Shown here: positions 17,772 through 27,131 of the stretch, one piece after another
Position numbering within the stretch: position 1 is the first letter of the stretch
How the letters are laid out: each line of letters starts with the position of its first letter
From: Hyphomicrobiales bacterium
GTDB taxonomy: Bacteria > Pseudomonadota > Alphaproteobacteria > Rhizobiales > Beijerinckiaceae
Length of the DNA: 64,000 nucleotides
Direction: 5' to 3'
NCBI GenBank assembly: GCA_930633525.1
Contig: CAKNFP010000001.1
Span: forward strand, 558,001-622,000
The notes under the pieces: generated by a model
The model's database searches: none
What the model was told of the DNA's origin: nothing
What the model saw: the letters and a program-made list of their open reading frames with translations, nothing else
Translations under genes and position numbers: made by a program

Positions 17772-19751
17772 ATGAGGCGCCTGTCGTTCGATATCCCGAT
17801 GCTGATGTCGCTCCTGACGGTGCTGGGTATGATCTTGGCGACGGTCGGGACCTGGCCGCCAGCCGAGGGACTTGATATCCTGCGGTGGCCGGGACTGGCG
17901 CTCGCCTATGGCGCTGGCGGGCTTCCCGCTTCGTGGACGGCCCTGTCGGCGCTGTGGCGGCAGCATATTCTCGACATCGACCTCCTGATGGTGGTCGCCG
18001 CGATCGCTGCGGCGATTGTCGGCGCGCCGTTCGAAGGCGCGGTGCTGCTGACGCTGTTCAGCGTGTCGACGACGCTCGAACACCAAGCGCTCGGACGCGC
18101 GCGCCGCGCGGTCGAAGCCTTGATGGCGCTCCGCCCGGAGACGGCGTTTCGGAAGAACGCAGACGGTGCCGTAACCGAGGTTCCCGCCGCGGAGCTTGCC
18201 GTCGGCGACGTCGTGATCCTGCGGCCAGGCGCGCGAGTGCCCGCCGACGGCGTCATCCTGCAAGGACGCGGCGGCATCGACGAGGCCAACATCACCGGCG
18301 AATCCATGCCCGTCTCCAAGGAACCCGGCCAGCAGGTCTTCGAAGCGACCGTCAATCTCGACGGCATCCTGGAAGTGATGATAGCGAGAACGATCGGCGA
18401 CAGCACGATCGCGCGCATGATCCGGCTGGTCACCGAGGCCCAGGAGGCGAAAGCGCCGTCCGAGCGTTTCAGCGCGTGGTTCGGACAGCGCTATACCGTC
18501 GCGGTCCTGCTCAGCGCTGTTCTCGCCTTTGTCGTCTTTTACTGGCTCGGGCGAAATTGGGAGCCGGCGCTTTACAAGGCAGCAACGCTGCTGGTCGCGG
18601 CCAGCCCCTGTGCGATCGTCATATCGGTGCCGGCGGCGATCCTGTCGGCGCTCTCGGCTGCGGCGCGGGGCGGCGTTCTGTTTAAGGGGGGCGGCGCGCT
18701 CGAAATGCTGGCAGCCGTCGATACCTTCGCCTTCGACAAGACAGGCACGCTGACCAACGGCCGTGCGGAGGTGACGCGGATCATTGCGCTGAACGGTGAG
18801 GATCGGCGTTTCCTGTCCCTGCTGGCCGGGCTCGAAGCCCATTCCGAGCATCACATCGCCGCAGCGATCCGCCGTGAGGCGGTCATACACGGGATCGAAC
18901 CGGCGCAAGTCATGGATGTCAGCTCCCGTCCCAGTGCTGGAATCGTCGGGCGGGACGAGACTGGCCCGGTCTGGGCTGGAAACTCTTATCTCGCCAGGGA
19001 AATGGATGCGTCCACCGATCACGCAGAATTCCGTGAACTTGAGGAGGACGCCCAGACCGTCGTCTATCTGGGGCGAGGATCGACCATTCTGGGTGCCGTC
19101 AGCGTGGCGGACGAGGCGAGGGCGAGTTCCGCTCCGGCGCTCGCCGCCCTGCGTGCCGGCGGCGTGCGCCGCATCTTCATGATGACCGGCGACCGTCGCC
19201 CGGTGGCCCTGCGCATCGGTGAGGAACTTGGCCTCGGCCCGAACGAGATCCACGCCGAAATGCTGCCGCAGGACAAGGTGCGCCAAATCGGTGAGCTGGC
19301 GGAACGCGGCAGGGTCGCATTCGTTGGCGACGGCGTGAACGATGCGGCCGCCCTTGCTCGGGCCGATGTGGGCATCGCCATGGGTGCGGCCGGTTCGGAT
19401 GTCGCCCTCCAGGCGGCCGATGTGGCCCTGCTGTCGGAAGACATGAAGAAGCTGGCAGATGCGCACCGGCTGGCGCGGCGCACCGCCTCTGTCATCCGGC
19501 AGAACCTCACCGTCGCGATCGGCGCCATGCTGGTGCTCGTCACGAGCGGGCTGTTCTTCGATCTGCCGCTGCCGCTGGCGGTGGTCGGACATGAAGGCGG
19601 GACCGTATTGGTCGTCCTGAACGGCTTGCGCCTTCTCTCGGACCGTATCCGGCGGAACGCGGACGAGACAATTTCCGCTCATCGGGGAGCGGTGCGCCCA
19701 AGCCTATCCGCGCTTCCACCGAAAACATCAACGGCCGACAGGCCGGCATGA
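17772..19751 (+). CDS. P1B-4-type metal-transporting ATPase (Fe2+/Co2+ exporter candidate)
   Basis: 659 aa heavy-metal P-type ATPase. The phosphorylation loop FDKTGTLTNG (Asp about 320), actuator TGES and hinge GDGVNDAAAL (about 519) are present. Membrane helix 4 has SPC (about 278-280) in place of CPC and helix 6 has HEGGT (about 606); together these define subgroup P1B-4, whose members (PfeT, Nia, CtpD) export Fe2+ or Co2+. No N-terminal metal-binding domain is present, as usual for the subgroup. I start at the ATG at 17772, two bases after the VIT stop; a longer frame to 17601 only overlaps that gene. Iron export is inferred from subgroup plus Irr boxes. Confidence 0.9.
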   Translation: MRRLSFDIPMLMSLLTVLGMILATVGTWPPAEGLDILRWPGLALAYGAGGLPASWTALSALWRQHILDIDLLMVVAAIAAAIVGAPFEGAVLLTLFSVSTTLEHQALGRARRAVEALMALRPETAFRKNADGAVTEVPAAELAVGDVVILRPGARVPADGVILQGRGGIDEANITGESMPVSKEPGQQVFEATVNLDGILEVMIARTIGDSTIARMIRLVTEAQEAKAPSERFSAWFGQRYTVAVLLSAVLAFVVFYWLGRNWEPALYKAATLLVAASPCAIVISVPAAILSALSAAARGGVLFKGGGALEMLAAVDTFAFDKTGTLTNGRAEVTRIIALNGEDRRFLSLLAGLEAHSEHHIAAAIRREAVIHGIEPAQVMDVSSRPSAGIVGRDETGPVWAGNSYLAREMDASTDHAEFRELEEDAQTVVYLGRGSTILGAVSVADEARASSAPALAALRAGGVRRIFMMTGDRRPVALRIGEELGLGPNEIHAEMLPQDKVRQIGELAERGRVAFVGDGVNDAAALARADVGIAMGAAGSDVALQAADVALLSEDMKKLADAHRLARRTASVIRQNLTVAIGAMLVLVTSGLFFDLPLPLAVVGHEGGTVLVVLNGLRLLSDRIRRNADETISAHRGAVRPSLSALPPKTSTADRPA

Positions 19752-19970
19752 AATATCGCATCCTGCGGAAATGGCGGTAGCCTATGCCGCTTCGGCATTG
19801 CCGCTCCGTTTCTCTGCAAGAGTGATCAACTTCAGCCTGTCGTCTATGACGGCTGCCGTGCATCCTGACTGACGGAAAGCTGACAGGAATTATTATCGTT
19901 CTTCAGGAGCCCATCAGCAAAGCGTTGCATGGTTCCACGCGTAGATGATGGCAACTGAGGAGTTGGAACC

Positions 19971-20276
19971 ATGAAAAAGTCTCTCACGATGCTTGCATTG
20001 CTGGCGATGCTGCCGGCCGGCGCCGCTCTTGCCGGTGAAGCGTGCGATGTACCGCTCGAAAAGAGGCAATCGTTCGAAGCGCTGGCGAAGCTTGCAAGCG
20101 ACTTCGAATGGACCATCGACAGGATGAAGATCGACGATGGCTGTTACGAGCTTCGGGTGACCGATGCCAGCGGCAACATCCTCAAGGTCAAAGTCGACCC
20201 GGCGACCCTGGAGGTTGTTGACGGAAAGGTCAAACGCTTCGGCGACGATGGCGGTCCGCCACGGAAGGAGAAGTAG
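19971..20276 (+). CDS. secreted small PepSY-domain protein
   Basis: 101 aa with a signal peptide (MKKSLTMLALLAMLPAGAALA, cleavage before GEACD) and one PepSY unit (FEWTIDRMKIDDGCYELRVTD...KVKVDPATLEVV). Two Cys remain in the mature form. It is a paralogue of the protein at 22503, and the pair brackets the two-component system genes. PepSY proteins are typically periplasmic inhibitors or sensors; here it may feed signals to the neighbouring kinase (inference). Confidence 0.85.
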   Translation: MKKSLTMLALLAMLPAGAALAGEACDVPLEKRQSFEALAKLASDFEWTIDRMKIDDGCYELRVTDASGNILKVKVDPATLEVVDGKVKRFGDDGGPPRKEK

Positions 20277-20372
20277 GGCCCCGCGTAGTTCAGACGGTCG
20301 GCAAAGGCATTCATTCTGAGGCGTGCGTGCCTTCGCCGTATCTGGAATAACGGGAGCAGGCTGCTGGTTGCG

Positions 20373-21704
20373 CTATTGCTTGCCAGAGAAAAACACGGCC
20401 GCGAAACCGTCCTGCCGCCCCTCTATCGGCGAGATCAGATCAAGCCTGCCGCCCGTGCCAGCGGCGATCGTTTTGGCGATGGCCAAGCCGAGACCCGCGC
20501 CGTCCGCCTCTGACTGGCCCCGTTCGAAAGGTTCGGATAGCCGAGCGAGCGTCTCCGCCGGCACGGCCGGACCGGCATTTGTGACTTGCAGGATGCCCTC
20601 AGCCGATAGCGCGACACTGACAGGCTCCTTCGGATCGCCATGCTTAAGGGCGTTTTCGAGCAGATTGCGCGCCAGAACGGCGAAGGCGTCCGGATCGATA
20701 TTGGCGAATACCGGATTGTCGGGAAGCGTCAGTTCGACCCGACCGGCGCTATGGGTGTGTTCGCCGAACTCGCTGACGACCATACGCAGGATGACTGCGA
20801 TGTCGACAGGCTTCTCAGCCAGAAGGCGGCCGCCCTCGGCCCTTGCAAGCTGCATCAGCTTTTCGGTCAGCCGGGAAAGACGCCGCAGGGCGGTTTCCAT
20901 GTCGCGCGCATGTTCGAGAGTCGTGTCATCGGGAGCCTCGATGATCATCCTTTGAGCTTGCGCCAGCGCGGCCGCGACTGGAGTTCGTAGTTCATGGGCG
21001 GATTTCGCCGCCAGTGTGCGCTCCGCCTGCAATGTCCGTTTCAGGCGTTCAAGAAGCAGGTTCACCGAATGGGCAACAGGTTCGATCTCGGAAGGCAGAT
21101 TGTCGGCTTTGACCGGCGCAAGATCGCCGCCGCCACGCACCTCGATCTGTGATCGGAAAGTCCGGACAGGGGCCATCGACAGCCGAACGATGAGCCAGAC
21201 ACCGAGGAGGCTGAGGGGAACGATAATGCCGAGCGGCAGGGCGAGATCCAGTGAGGCGTGTTCTGCCGCCATTCGTCGATGCGAAAGCGGTTCGGCGACG
21301 GTGATCGTAAGGCTGCCTTGCAGCGCGGCGTCGGAATAGAGCCGATGGGTTTGCGTATCGGTGAAGCCCATTCCCGAGAATGGCGGGAAAACCGCCAGAT
21401 CCGCATTGTGCGAGCTGAGTAGAACCTTGCCCGCTTCGTCACGCACGATATAGGTGAAGTATTCGTCATGCTGACGCAGCGTCGCCACGCGCTGCTCTGA
21501 ATCATCGGCATCGCGCCCGAGGATTTCGAGCGCCGCAAGCGGCAGAATCCGTTGCGCGGTCTCCTCGAGCGCGCTGTCGAAGACTTCGTTCATCTCATTG
21601 TGCAGCCTGTAAGCCGTAACCACGGCGGCGACCGCCCAAAGCACCGTCATGCCAAGGCCGAGCCACAGCGAAAGCCGCCATTGCAGGCTTTTCGGGCGCT
21701 TCAT
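20373..21704 (-). CDS. two-component sensor histidine kinase
   Basis: 443 aa. Membrane segments near residues 14-35 and 155-175 flank a periplasmic sensor of about 120 residues; a HAMP-like linker follows. The H-box is KSAHELRTPVAAALAQAQ (phospho-His), and the ATPase has NLLENALKHG (N box), GLGLAIAK (G box). The start ATG at 21704 overlaps the regulator stop by 4 bp; the longer frame to 21902 runs inside the regulator gene. QseC/PmrB-like. Likely ligand or metal sensor for the redox module around it. Confidence 0.92.
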   Translation of the reverse strand: MKRPKSLQWRLSLWLGLGMTVLWAVAAVVTAYRLHNEMNEVFDSALEETAQRILPLAALEILGRDADDSEQRVATLRQHDEYFTYIVRDEAGKVLLSSHNADLAVFPPFSGMGFTDTQTHRLYSDAALQGSLTITVAEPLSHRRMAAEHASLDLALPLGIIVPLSLLGVWLIVRLSMAPVRTFRSQIEVRGGGDLAPVKADNLPSEIEPVAHSVNLLLERLKRTLQAERTLAAKSAHELRTPVAAALAQAQRMIIEAPDDTTLEHARDMETALRRLSRLTEKLMQLARAEGGRLLAEKPVDIAVILRMVVSEFGEHTHSAGRVELTLPDNPVFANIDPDAFAVLARNLLENALKHGDPKEPVSVALSAEGILQVTNAGPAVPAETLARLSEPFERGQSEADGAGLGLAIAKTIAAGTGGRLDLISPIEGRQDGFAAVFFSGKQ

Positions 21705-22360
21705 CGCGCGCTTCCGAGACGATAACCGATGCCGCGAACCGTATCGATGACGGTATGTCCCAGCTTCTTTCGCAGCCGGCTGACATGGACCTCGATCGTG
21801 TTGCTCTCCACTTCGGCGCCGAACGCATAGAGCCGATCTTCGAGCTGGGTCTTGGTCAACGCGACGCCGGGTCGTTGCAGGAAGGTCTCGAACAGCGCCC
21901 ATTCCCGTCCGGTCAGTTCGACGGAGCGCCCGCCGCGCTTCACGGTTTTCGCGGCAAGATCGACGCGCAGGTCGCCGATCTCGATGAGAGGATTGGGATT
22001 GCCGCTGTAGCGCCGCGCGACGGCGTTCAAACGCGACGACAGCTCCGAAAGATCGAAGGGCTTGATCATGTAGTCGTCGGCGCCGGCGTCGAGTCCTTCG
22101 ATGCGGTCGGAAATCTGGTCCAGCGCCGTCAGGATGATGACCGGCGTCACACTTCCTGCGGCACGCAGTTTTCGCAGGAAGCCGACACCCAGCCCGTCGG
22201 GAAGCATCAGATCCAGCAGGATGAGGTCGTAGGCCGCGCTGTCGAGATGCTCACGCGCGGCGTCGAGCCGGATCACCCAATCGACGGAATGGCTGGCGGC
22301 GATGTGATCGCGAACGGCCTTGCCGAGGATCGCATCGTCTTCAACGAGCAAGACTCTCAT
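21701..22360 (-). CDS. OmpR-family response regulator
   Basis: 219 aa. The receiver domain has the acidic pair EDD near residue 7, phospho-Asp in LILLDLMLPDG (about 51) and Lys in MIKPFDLSEL (about 101). The C-terminal winged helix ends VEVHVSRLRKKLG...GIGYRLG, as in QseB/PmrA. It is first in the operon with the kinase and diverges from the second PepSY gene, whose promoter is a likely target. Confidence 0.94.
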   Translation of the reverse strand: MRVLLVEDDAILGKAVRDHIAASHSVDWVIRLDAAREHLDSAAYDLILLDLMLPDGLGVGFLRKLRAAGSVTPVIILTALDQISDRIEGLDAGADDYMIKPFDLSELSSRLNAVARRYSGNPNPLIEIGDLRVDLAAKTVKRGGRSVELTGREWALFETFLQRPGVALTKTQLEDRLYAFGAEVESNTIEVHVSRLRKKLGHTVIDTVRGIGYRLGSAR

Positions 22361-22502
22361 CTTGGGATCGGTTCCCCTTTCTGCTGTTTTTCTACGGTTT
22401 GAACCTGTCGGTTTGCTGAAGGGGTATCAGCCGCTGCTTCAGCCATTCGTCAGCATAACCTGCCATAGTTGTGGCTATATCGCGTTGATCGGGAACAATC
22501 AG

Positions 22503-22898
22503 ATGATGAAGCAGATGGCGGCGGCAATCCTCGTTCTGACGTTGGCCGGGTTAGGAACCGCAAGGGCGGACGACGATTGCCACGTTCCGATGGAGAGGTG
22601 GCAGCCGCGCGAGGCCGTGCAGACGATGGCGGCTGGGCGGGGCTGGACCGTCACCCGGATCAAAATCGACGACGGCTGCTACGAAATCCGCGGAACCGAT
22701 GAAGGAGGTCGCCCCTTCAAAGCCAAGATCGACCCTGCGACGCTCGAAATCGTCAAGCTGCGCTACAAGGATCGGGATGACGACCATCACGGAGCAAAGC
22801 GCCAACGGACGCAGGGCATCGGGCCGGAAACCGCCGGCGAAGCGTCTGCGGACGGCCTGCTCGGGACGAATACGCGGCCAAAGGCTGTCGTGAAATAA
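22503..22898 (+). CDS. secreted PepSY-domain protein, paralogue of 19971
   Basis: 131 aa. Signal peptide (KQMAAAILVLTLAGLGTARA) then a PepSY unit (GWTVTRIKIDDGCYEIRGTDE...AKIDPATLEIV) with a charged Asp/His tail that could bind metal (DRDDDHHGAKRQR). It shares the DDGCYE core and spacing with the 101 aa protein. Start at the paired ATGs 22503/22506. It leads a rightward run with cytochrome b561. Confidence 0.85.
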   Translation: MMKQMAAAILVLTLAGLGTARADDDCHVPMERWQPREAVQTMAAGRGWTVTRIKIDDGCYEIRGTDEGGRPFKAKIDPATLEIVKLRYKDRDDDHHGAKRQRTQGIGPETAGEASADGLLGTNTRPKAVVK

Positions 22899-22941
22899 GA
22901 CGCCGCACTTTCGCTCCGGCGCATCTCAAGGAGACCTCAAT

Positions 22942-23454
22942 ATGCCCGACAAGTCGCATCGCTATTCGGCGAGCATGATCGTCATCCACTGGCTAACCGC
23001 CCTTCTGGTGCTCGGCGCCTGGTTCACGGCCGAGGGCGGTCGCAAGATCGCCGAGAACCCGCCCCTGCTGCATTTTTCGCTCGGGCTAGCGGTACTCGCC
23101 CTGATGCTGCCTCGGCTGGTCCTGCGGGTGGCCGGCCGCACGCCCGAAGCCGATGCGCAAGGTTGGCTCGCGGCTGCCGCGAAGGCCGGGCACGCGGTGC
23201 TCTACCTGTTCCTGATCGCGCTGCCGATCACTGGCTGGTACGCCGCTTCACGCATGGGTGTCCCAGTATCGTTCTTCGGCTTGCAGCTTCCTGCGCTCAC
23301 CGCGCCCGTTCAGGGGCGACCCGGCCTGATCGCCGAATTGCATGAGAATGCCGGAACCATCATCCTCATCCTCGCCGGACTGCACGCCCTGATGGCCATC
23401 TGGCACCAGTTCGTCCTGCGTGACGGCACGCTGCGGCGCATGTCCCTGCGTTGA
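22942..23454 (+). CDS. cytochrome b561-type membrane protein
   Basis: 170 aa, four hydrophobic helices with the His residues expected for two b-type haems (IVIHWLTALLVLG, LLHFSLGLAVL, AGHAVLYLFLIALPITGW, LHENAGTIILILAGLHALMAIWHQF). CybB-like proteins carry electrons from quinol across the inner membrane. AAGGAG precedes the ATG at 22942. It sits within a set of redox genes (PepSY, DUF2271, PepSY-reductase, ApbE). Confidence 0.93.
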   Translation: MPDKSHRYSASMIVIHWLTALLVLGAWFTAEGGRKIAENPPLLHFSLGLAVLALMLPRLVLRVAGRTPEADAQGWLAAAAKAGHAVLYLFLIALPITGWYAASRMGVPVSFFGLQLPALTAPVQGRPGLIAELHENAGTIILILAGLHALMAIWHQFVLRDGTLRRMSLR

Positions 23455-23512
23455 GTGTTTCCGATTGAAGCCCGCAATAAATAAGCCCCCAGGGTCCCCG
23501 CCGCCATTGCCT

Positions 23513-24172
23513 ATGGTCGTCGGGGATCTTGCCAAGCGTCTTGGCGCTCGAGAAGAGTTTGCGGGCGAAACGGTTCGGCTGACGCAAACGGGCTCGATGC
23601 GGTCCGGAGCCCATCAGGCATTCCGGTCGTTCTCCGCCAGGCAAACAATCCGGCTAAGCCAATGCGAATTCCGCTGGCAAGCCAGGACCGGCCCCTTTGG
23701 CTTGATCAGGATTACGGACGCTTTCTCGGATGGAACTCCGACACTTGATGTAACGGCGCTCGGCCTTATTCCGCTTGCCTACGGCCAGACCAATGCCAGC
23801 GCAACCAAGGGCGAGATTATGCGCTACCTGGCGGAATTGGCATGGGCGCCTGACGCTATTCTTCACAACCATACGCTCGACTGGGATGTCATCGATGATC
23901 GCAGGCTTGCGGTGCGCTACAGCGAAGGCGCCATTCAGGCGGCAGTTGATTTGTTATTCGACGATCAGCGCCGGATCGGTGCCATCTTTGCACCCGACCG
24001 GCCCCGATACGAAGACAGTCGATTTGTCGAACGGCCATGGCATGGGCGCTTTTTCGACTATCGACAGCACGAAGGCCGATGGCTTCCTTTCCAGGCGGAG
24101 GTTGCCTGGATCATCGACAACCGCGAAGTCGTCGTCTGGCGAGGCAAGCTTACCGGATGGCAAGTTGGATGA
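23513..24172 (+). CDS. DUF6544 (formerly DUF6920) family protein
   Basis: About 219 aa, no obvious signal peptide in this form. Family-like stretches are RLTQTGSMR, FRWQARTGPFGLIRITDAF, IMRYLAELAWAPDAIL and RPWHGRFFDYRQHEGRWLPFQAEVAW. Function of the family is unknown. The frame is open up to a GTG at 23420, overlapping the b561 gene by 35 bp, and family members usually begin with an LP motif just before this ATG (PPLPM here), so the true start may be upstream. Ribosome sites do not settle it. Confidence 0.75.
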   Translation: MVVGDLAKRLGAREEFAGETVRLTQTGSMRSGAHQAFRSFSARQTIRLSQCEFRWQARTGPFGLIRITDAFSDGTPTLDVTALGLIPLAYGQTNASATKGEIMRYLAELAWAPDAILHNHTLDWDVIDDRRLAVRYSEGAIQAAVDLLFDDQRRIGAIFAPDRPRYEDSRFVERPWHGRFFDYRQHEGRWLPFQAEVAWIIDNREVVVWRGKLTGWQVG

Positions 24173-24440
24173 TGGTGCGCCGCGGCGTCACATTCAGGTT
24201 TTGCGTCCGCGACAAACATCAAGCACGGCGTTCACCAGGAACACGACTGCTGACCTGATCTCCGGCCCGCGGTTTTTGTTCTTTCTACGACGTCTGGTAT
24301 TTCATCGCTTCCTGACGAAACACTGAAGCAAAAATATTTTTGCTGTCAGGTGATGCTCAGGTGGCCTTGCCAGAGTGGGGCGTCGGATCTCGAACCAATT
24401 GGTTATCCGCGATCCGCTTCTCTGGAAAAGGCAGATCGGC

Positions 24441-24911
24441 ATGAAATCCATTTTCGCGGCACTGGCGCTGACGACGGCGCTGACCCTTCCTGGCCTCGCG
24501 ATGGCCCGTCCCATCACGGTGACGACCACATTGAACCAGTATAGCGGCGACGGGGCCTATCTCGCCTTCTATGTCACCGATCTACAGGGGAAGTACGCAG
24601 GCACGGTCTGGGTCGCCGGGGGCAAGTCGAAATATTACGAGCACCTGTCAGGCTGGTTTCGTGCTACGGGCGGCAATCCCTCTGGGATTGATGGCATCAC
24701 CGGCGCCAGCGTTGGTGCTGGGCGCACGCTGGAAATTTCGCTCGACCTGGCCGATGCGCTATTCGACGCGGGCTATACGCTGCATGTCGATGCCGCCGTG
24801 GAAGACATGCGCGACAGCCCGAACGACGTAGCGATTCCGCTGACGAGTGACGGCGCAGGGACGCCCGCGCGTGGCCGGCTCTATGTCGCCTCGCTCGCCT
24901 ATTCCCGCTAG
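24441..24911 (+). CDS. secreted DUF2271 protein with a flavinylation motif
   Basis: 156 aa periplasmic protein: signal peptide MKSIFAALALTTALTLPGLA, cleavage after AMA. DUF2271 members occur next to PepSY and ApbE genes. Residues 84-90 read D-G-I-T-G-A-S, which matches the ApbE flavin-transfer site (D-x-x-T/S-G-A-S/T), so Ser90 is a candidate carrier of covalent FMN. The gene precedes the PepSY-reductase gene by 12 bp and apbE closes the operon. Covalent FMN is inferred from the motif and neighbours. Confidence 0.88.
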   Translation: MKSIFAALALTTALTLPGLAMARPITVTTTLNQYSGDGAYLAFYVTDLQGKYAGTVWVAGGKSKYYEHLSGWFRATGGNPSGIDGITGASVGAGRTLEISLDLADALFDAGYTLHVDAAVEDMRDSPNDVAIPLTSDGAGTPARGRLYVASLAYSR

Positions 24912-24923
24912 GCGGTGAACGGT

Positions 24924-27131
24924 ATGTCTCGTCTCATTCACCGCTGGCCGGGGCTCATCGCCGGGCTTCTGCTTCTGGTGCTCAGCCTTAGCGGCGCGGC
25001 TCTCTCGATTTTCCCGGCCGTCGAGCGCCTGTCTTCGCCGCAGGCCACGGCGGCGGTGTCCGTCGCCGATGTGGCGGGGCGCATCCAGGCCGCCCATCCC
25101 GAACTGGAACAGATACGGCGAGCGCCGTCGGGCCGGATCACTGCCTATTGGTTCGAGAACGGCGCCGCACAGGCGGCGGTGATCGATCCGGCGACGGGAC
25201 GAAGCATCGTATCTGCCGATCCGAATCCGGTCGAACGCTGGCTGACGAACCTGCATCGGTCGCTGTTTCTCGGAGATGGCGGCCGCATAGTGATAGCCGC
25301 AGGCGCGGCCGCAATGATGGTGCTGGCGATTTCCGGAGTGGTGCTTGTCGCGCGCCGGGCCGGAGGCTGGCAGCTTTGGTTCTCGCCGATGCGCGGCCCG
25401 CTTTCAGGAAGGCTGCATGTCGAGATCGCACGGCTGGCGGTCTCTGGATTGTTGCTGTCCTCAGCCACGGCCCTGTGGATGACGGCCTCGACCTTCGATC
25501 TTTTGCCGGATGAAGCTGCATCCCCGATTGCACAGACGGATGCGAGCGGTCGAACGGGCATGGCTGTCGCAGACATGGCCGCCCTTCGGGCCATACCCGT
25601 CGCCGAACTGCGCAGCTTGTCGTTTCCCACGCCAGATGATGCGAGCGATGTCTTCACGCTGAAAACCGATCAAGGAAGCGGCTACATCGATCAGGGCGAC
25701 GGCAAGCTCCTGGCCTGGACCGATCTTACCGGATGGCAGCGAGTCTCAGAAACGATCTACATGCTGCACACCGGGCAAGGAGCGGCCACATTGGGGCTGG
25801 TTCTCGGACTAATGGCGCTCGGCGTTCCGGTCATGGCTGCGACGGGCTTCGTCCTGTGGCTTACCGGGTGGCGCGGGCGACCTCGCATTCGCGGCAATGT
25901 TCCTGCCAGCCGTGCCGAGACGATCCTGCTGGTCGGCAGCGAGAGCGGCACCACTTGGGGATTTGCGGCAACGCTTCATGCGGTGCTCTCCAAGGCAGGC
26001 CAGACTGTCCACGCTGCCCCGATGTCCGCCTTCGATCCCGCGCGCTACGGGCGGGCCAGGCGTATCCTTATCCTTGCTGCCACCTATGGCGATGGCGATG
26101 CCCCTGCCTCCGCTAAAGGGTTCCTCGAACGCATGAACGCTCTTGCCGCCGCTCCGGCGATCCCCATGGCTGTGCTTGGCTTCGGCGACCGCAGCTTTCC
26201 CGGCTATTGCGCCTATGCGCGAGCCGTTACCGAAACCGCGGAGCGTAAAGGCTGGGAGACGCTCATTCCCTTCGACACGGTGGACCGGCAGTCACCACAG
26301 GATTTCGCCCGTTGGGGCCGCTCATTGGGCGCGGCGACAGGTCTCGACCTCGATCTCGTCCATCATCCGGTACAACCCGCCTCTATCGATCTGACGCTCG
26401 TCTCGCGCCGCGACTATGGCGCCGAGGTGCAGGCTCCCACGGTCATCCTGCGATTTGCCTTGCCACAGACTGCGCTCTGGCAGCGGCTTGTCGGCCGCGC
26501 GCCCGGCAATTTTGTCGCCGGCGATCTGCTGGGCATCCTGCCCGAAGGTTCAGCCGTTCCCAGGTTCTATTCGCTGGCTTCGGGCCGCCGCGACGGCTTT
26601 GTCGAGATCGTCGTGAAGAAGCATCCGGCCGGCTTGTGCTCGGGCCAACTCTTCGAACTGACGCCCGGCGATCGGATCAGGGGCTTCGTTCGGCGCAATC
26701 CCGGCTTCCATGCCGGAACCACGCGCAGGCCGCTGATCCTGATCGGAGCCGGAACGGGGATCGGTCCTCTTGCGGGGTTCGTGCGTGCCAATGCGCGATG
26801 CCGGCCGATCCATCTGTTTTTCGGCATGCGCCACCCAGACAGCGATTTTCTCTATCGCGAGGATTTTGCGAACTGGCAGGCGAAAGGACGCCTCCGGCGG
26901 ATCGTGCTGGCCTGTTCGCGCGGGCGAAACCCTCGTTACGTTCAGGATGGTCTGCGTCATGAGGCGACGGAGATCGTGTGTCTCGTGCGCGAAGGCGCTC
27001 GGATCATGGTCTGCGGCGGCCGGGATATGGCGGCCGGTGTTTCCACCGCGCTCGGCGACATTCTTGCCCCGATGGGGCTGACGCCGAGCTTGCTGAAGGC
27101 GCAGGGACGCTATGTTGAAGACATCTACTAA
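24924..27131 (+). CDS. PepSY membrane flavoreductase (PepSY + flavodoxin + FNR domains)
   Basis: 735 aa. The first ~330 residues are a PepSY-associated membrane region (segments at the N-terminus, IVIAAGAAAMMVLAISGVVL, and two near residues 280-320). A flavodoxin domain follows (LLVGSESGTTWGFAATLH for FMN; ILAATYGDGDAP), then a ferredoxin-NADP reductase domain (RFYSLASGR for FAD; LIGAGTGIGPLAGF and MVCGGRDMA for NADPH). It can pass electrons from NADPH through FAD and FMN to the membrane part and outward. I use ATG 24924; a GTG at 24915 is possible. The apbE ATG lies inside its last 20 bp. Confidence 0.92.
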   Translation: MSRLIHRWPGLIAGLLLLVLSLSGAALSIFPAVERLSSPQATAAVSVADVAGRIQAAHPELEQIRRAPSGRITAYWFENGAAQAAVIDPATGRSIVSADPNPVERWLTNLHRSLFLGDGGRIVIAAGAAAMMVLAISGVVLVARRAGGWQLWFSPMRGPLSGRLHVEIARLAVSGLLLSSATALWMTASTFDLLPDEAASPIAQTDASGRTGMAVADMAALRAIPVAELRSLSFPTPDDASDVFTLKTDQGSGYIDQGDGKLLAWTDLTGWQRVSETIYMLHTGQGAATLGLVLGLMALGVPVMAATGFVLWLTGWRGRPRIRGNVPASRAETILLVGSESGTTWGFAATLHAVLSKAGQTVHAAPMSAFDPARYGRARRILILAATYGDGDAPASAKGFLERMNALAAAPAIPMAVLGFGDRSFPGYCAYARAVTETAERKGWETLIPFDTVDRQSPQDFARWGRSLGAATGLDLDLVHHPVQPASIDLTLVSRRDYGAEVQAPTVILRFALPQTALWQRLVGRAPGNFVAGDLLGILPEGSAVPRFYSLASGRRDGFVEIVVKKHPAGLCSGQLFELTPGDRIRGFVRRNPGFHAGTTRRPLILIGAGTGIGPLAGFVRANARCRPIHLFFGMRHPDSDFLYREDFANWQAKGRLRRIVLACSRGRNPRYVQDGLRHEATEIVCLVREGARIMVCGGRDMAAGVSTALGDILAPMGLTPSLLKAQGRYVEDIY

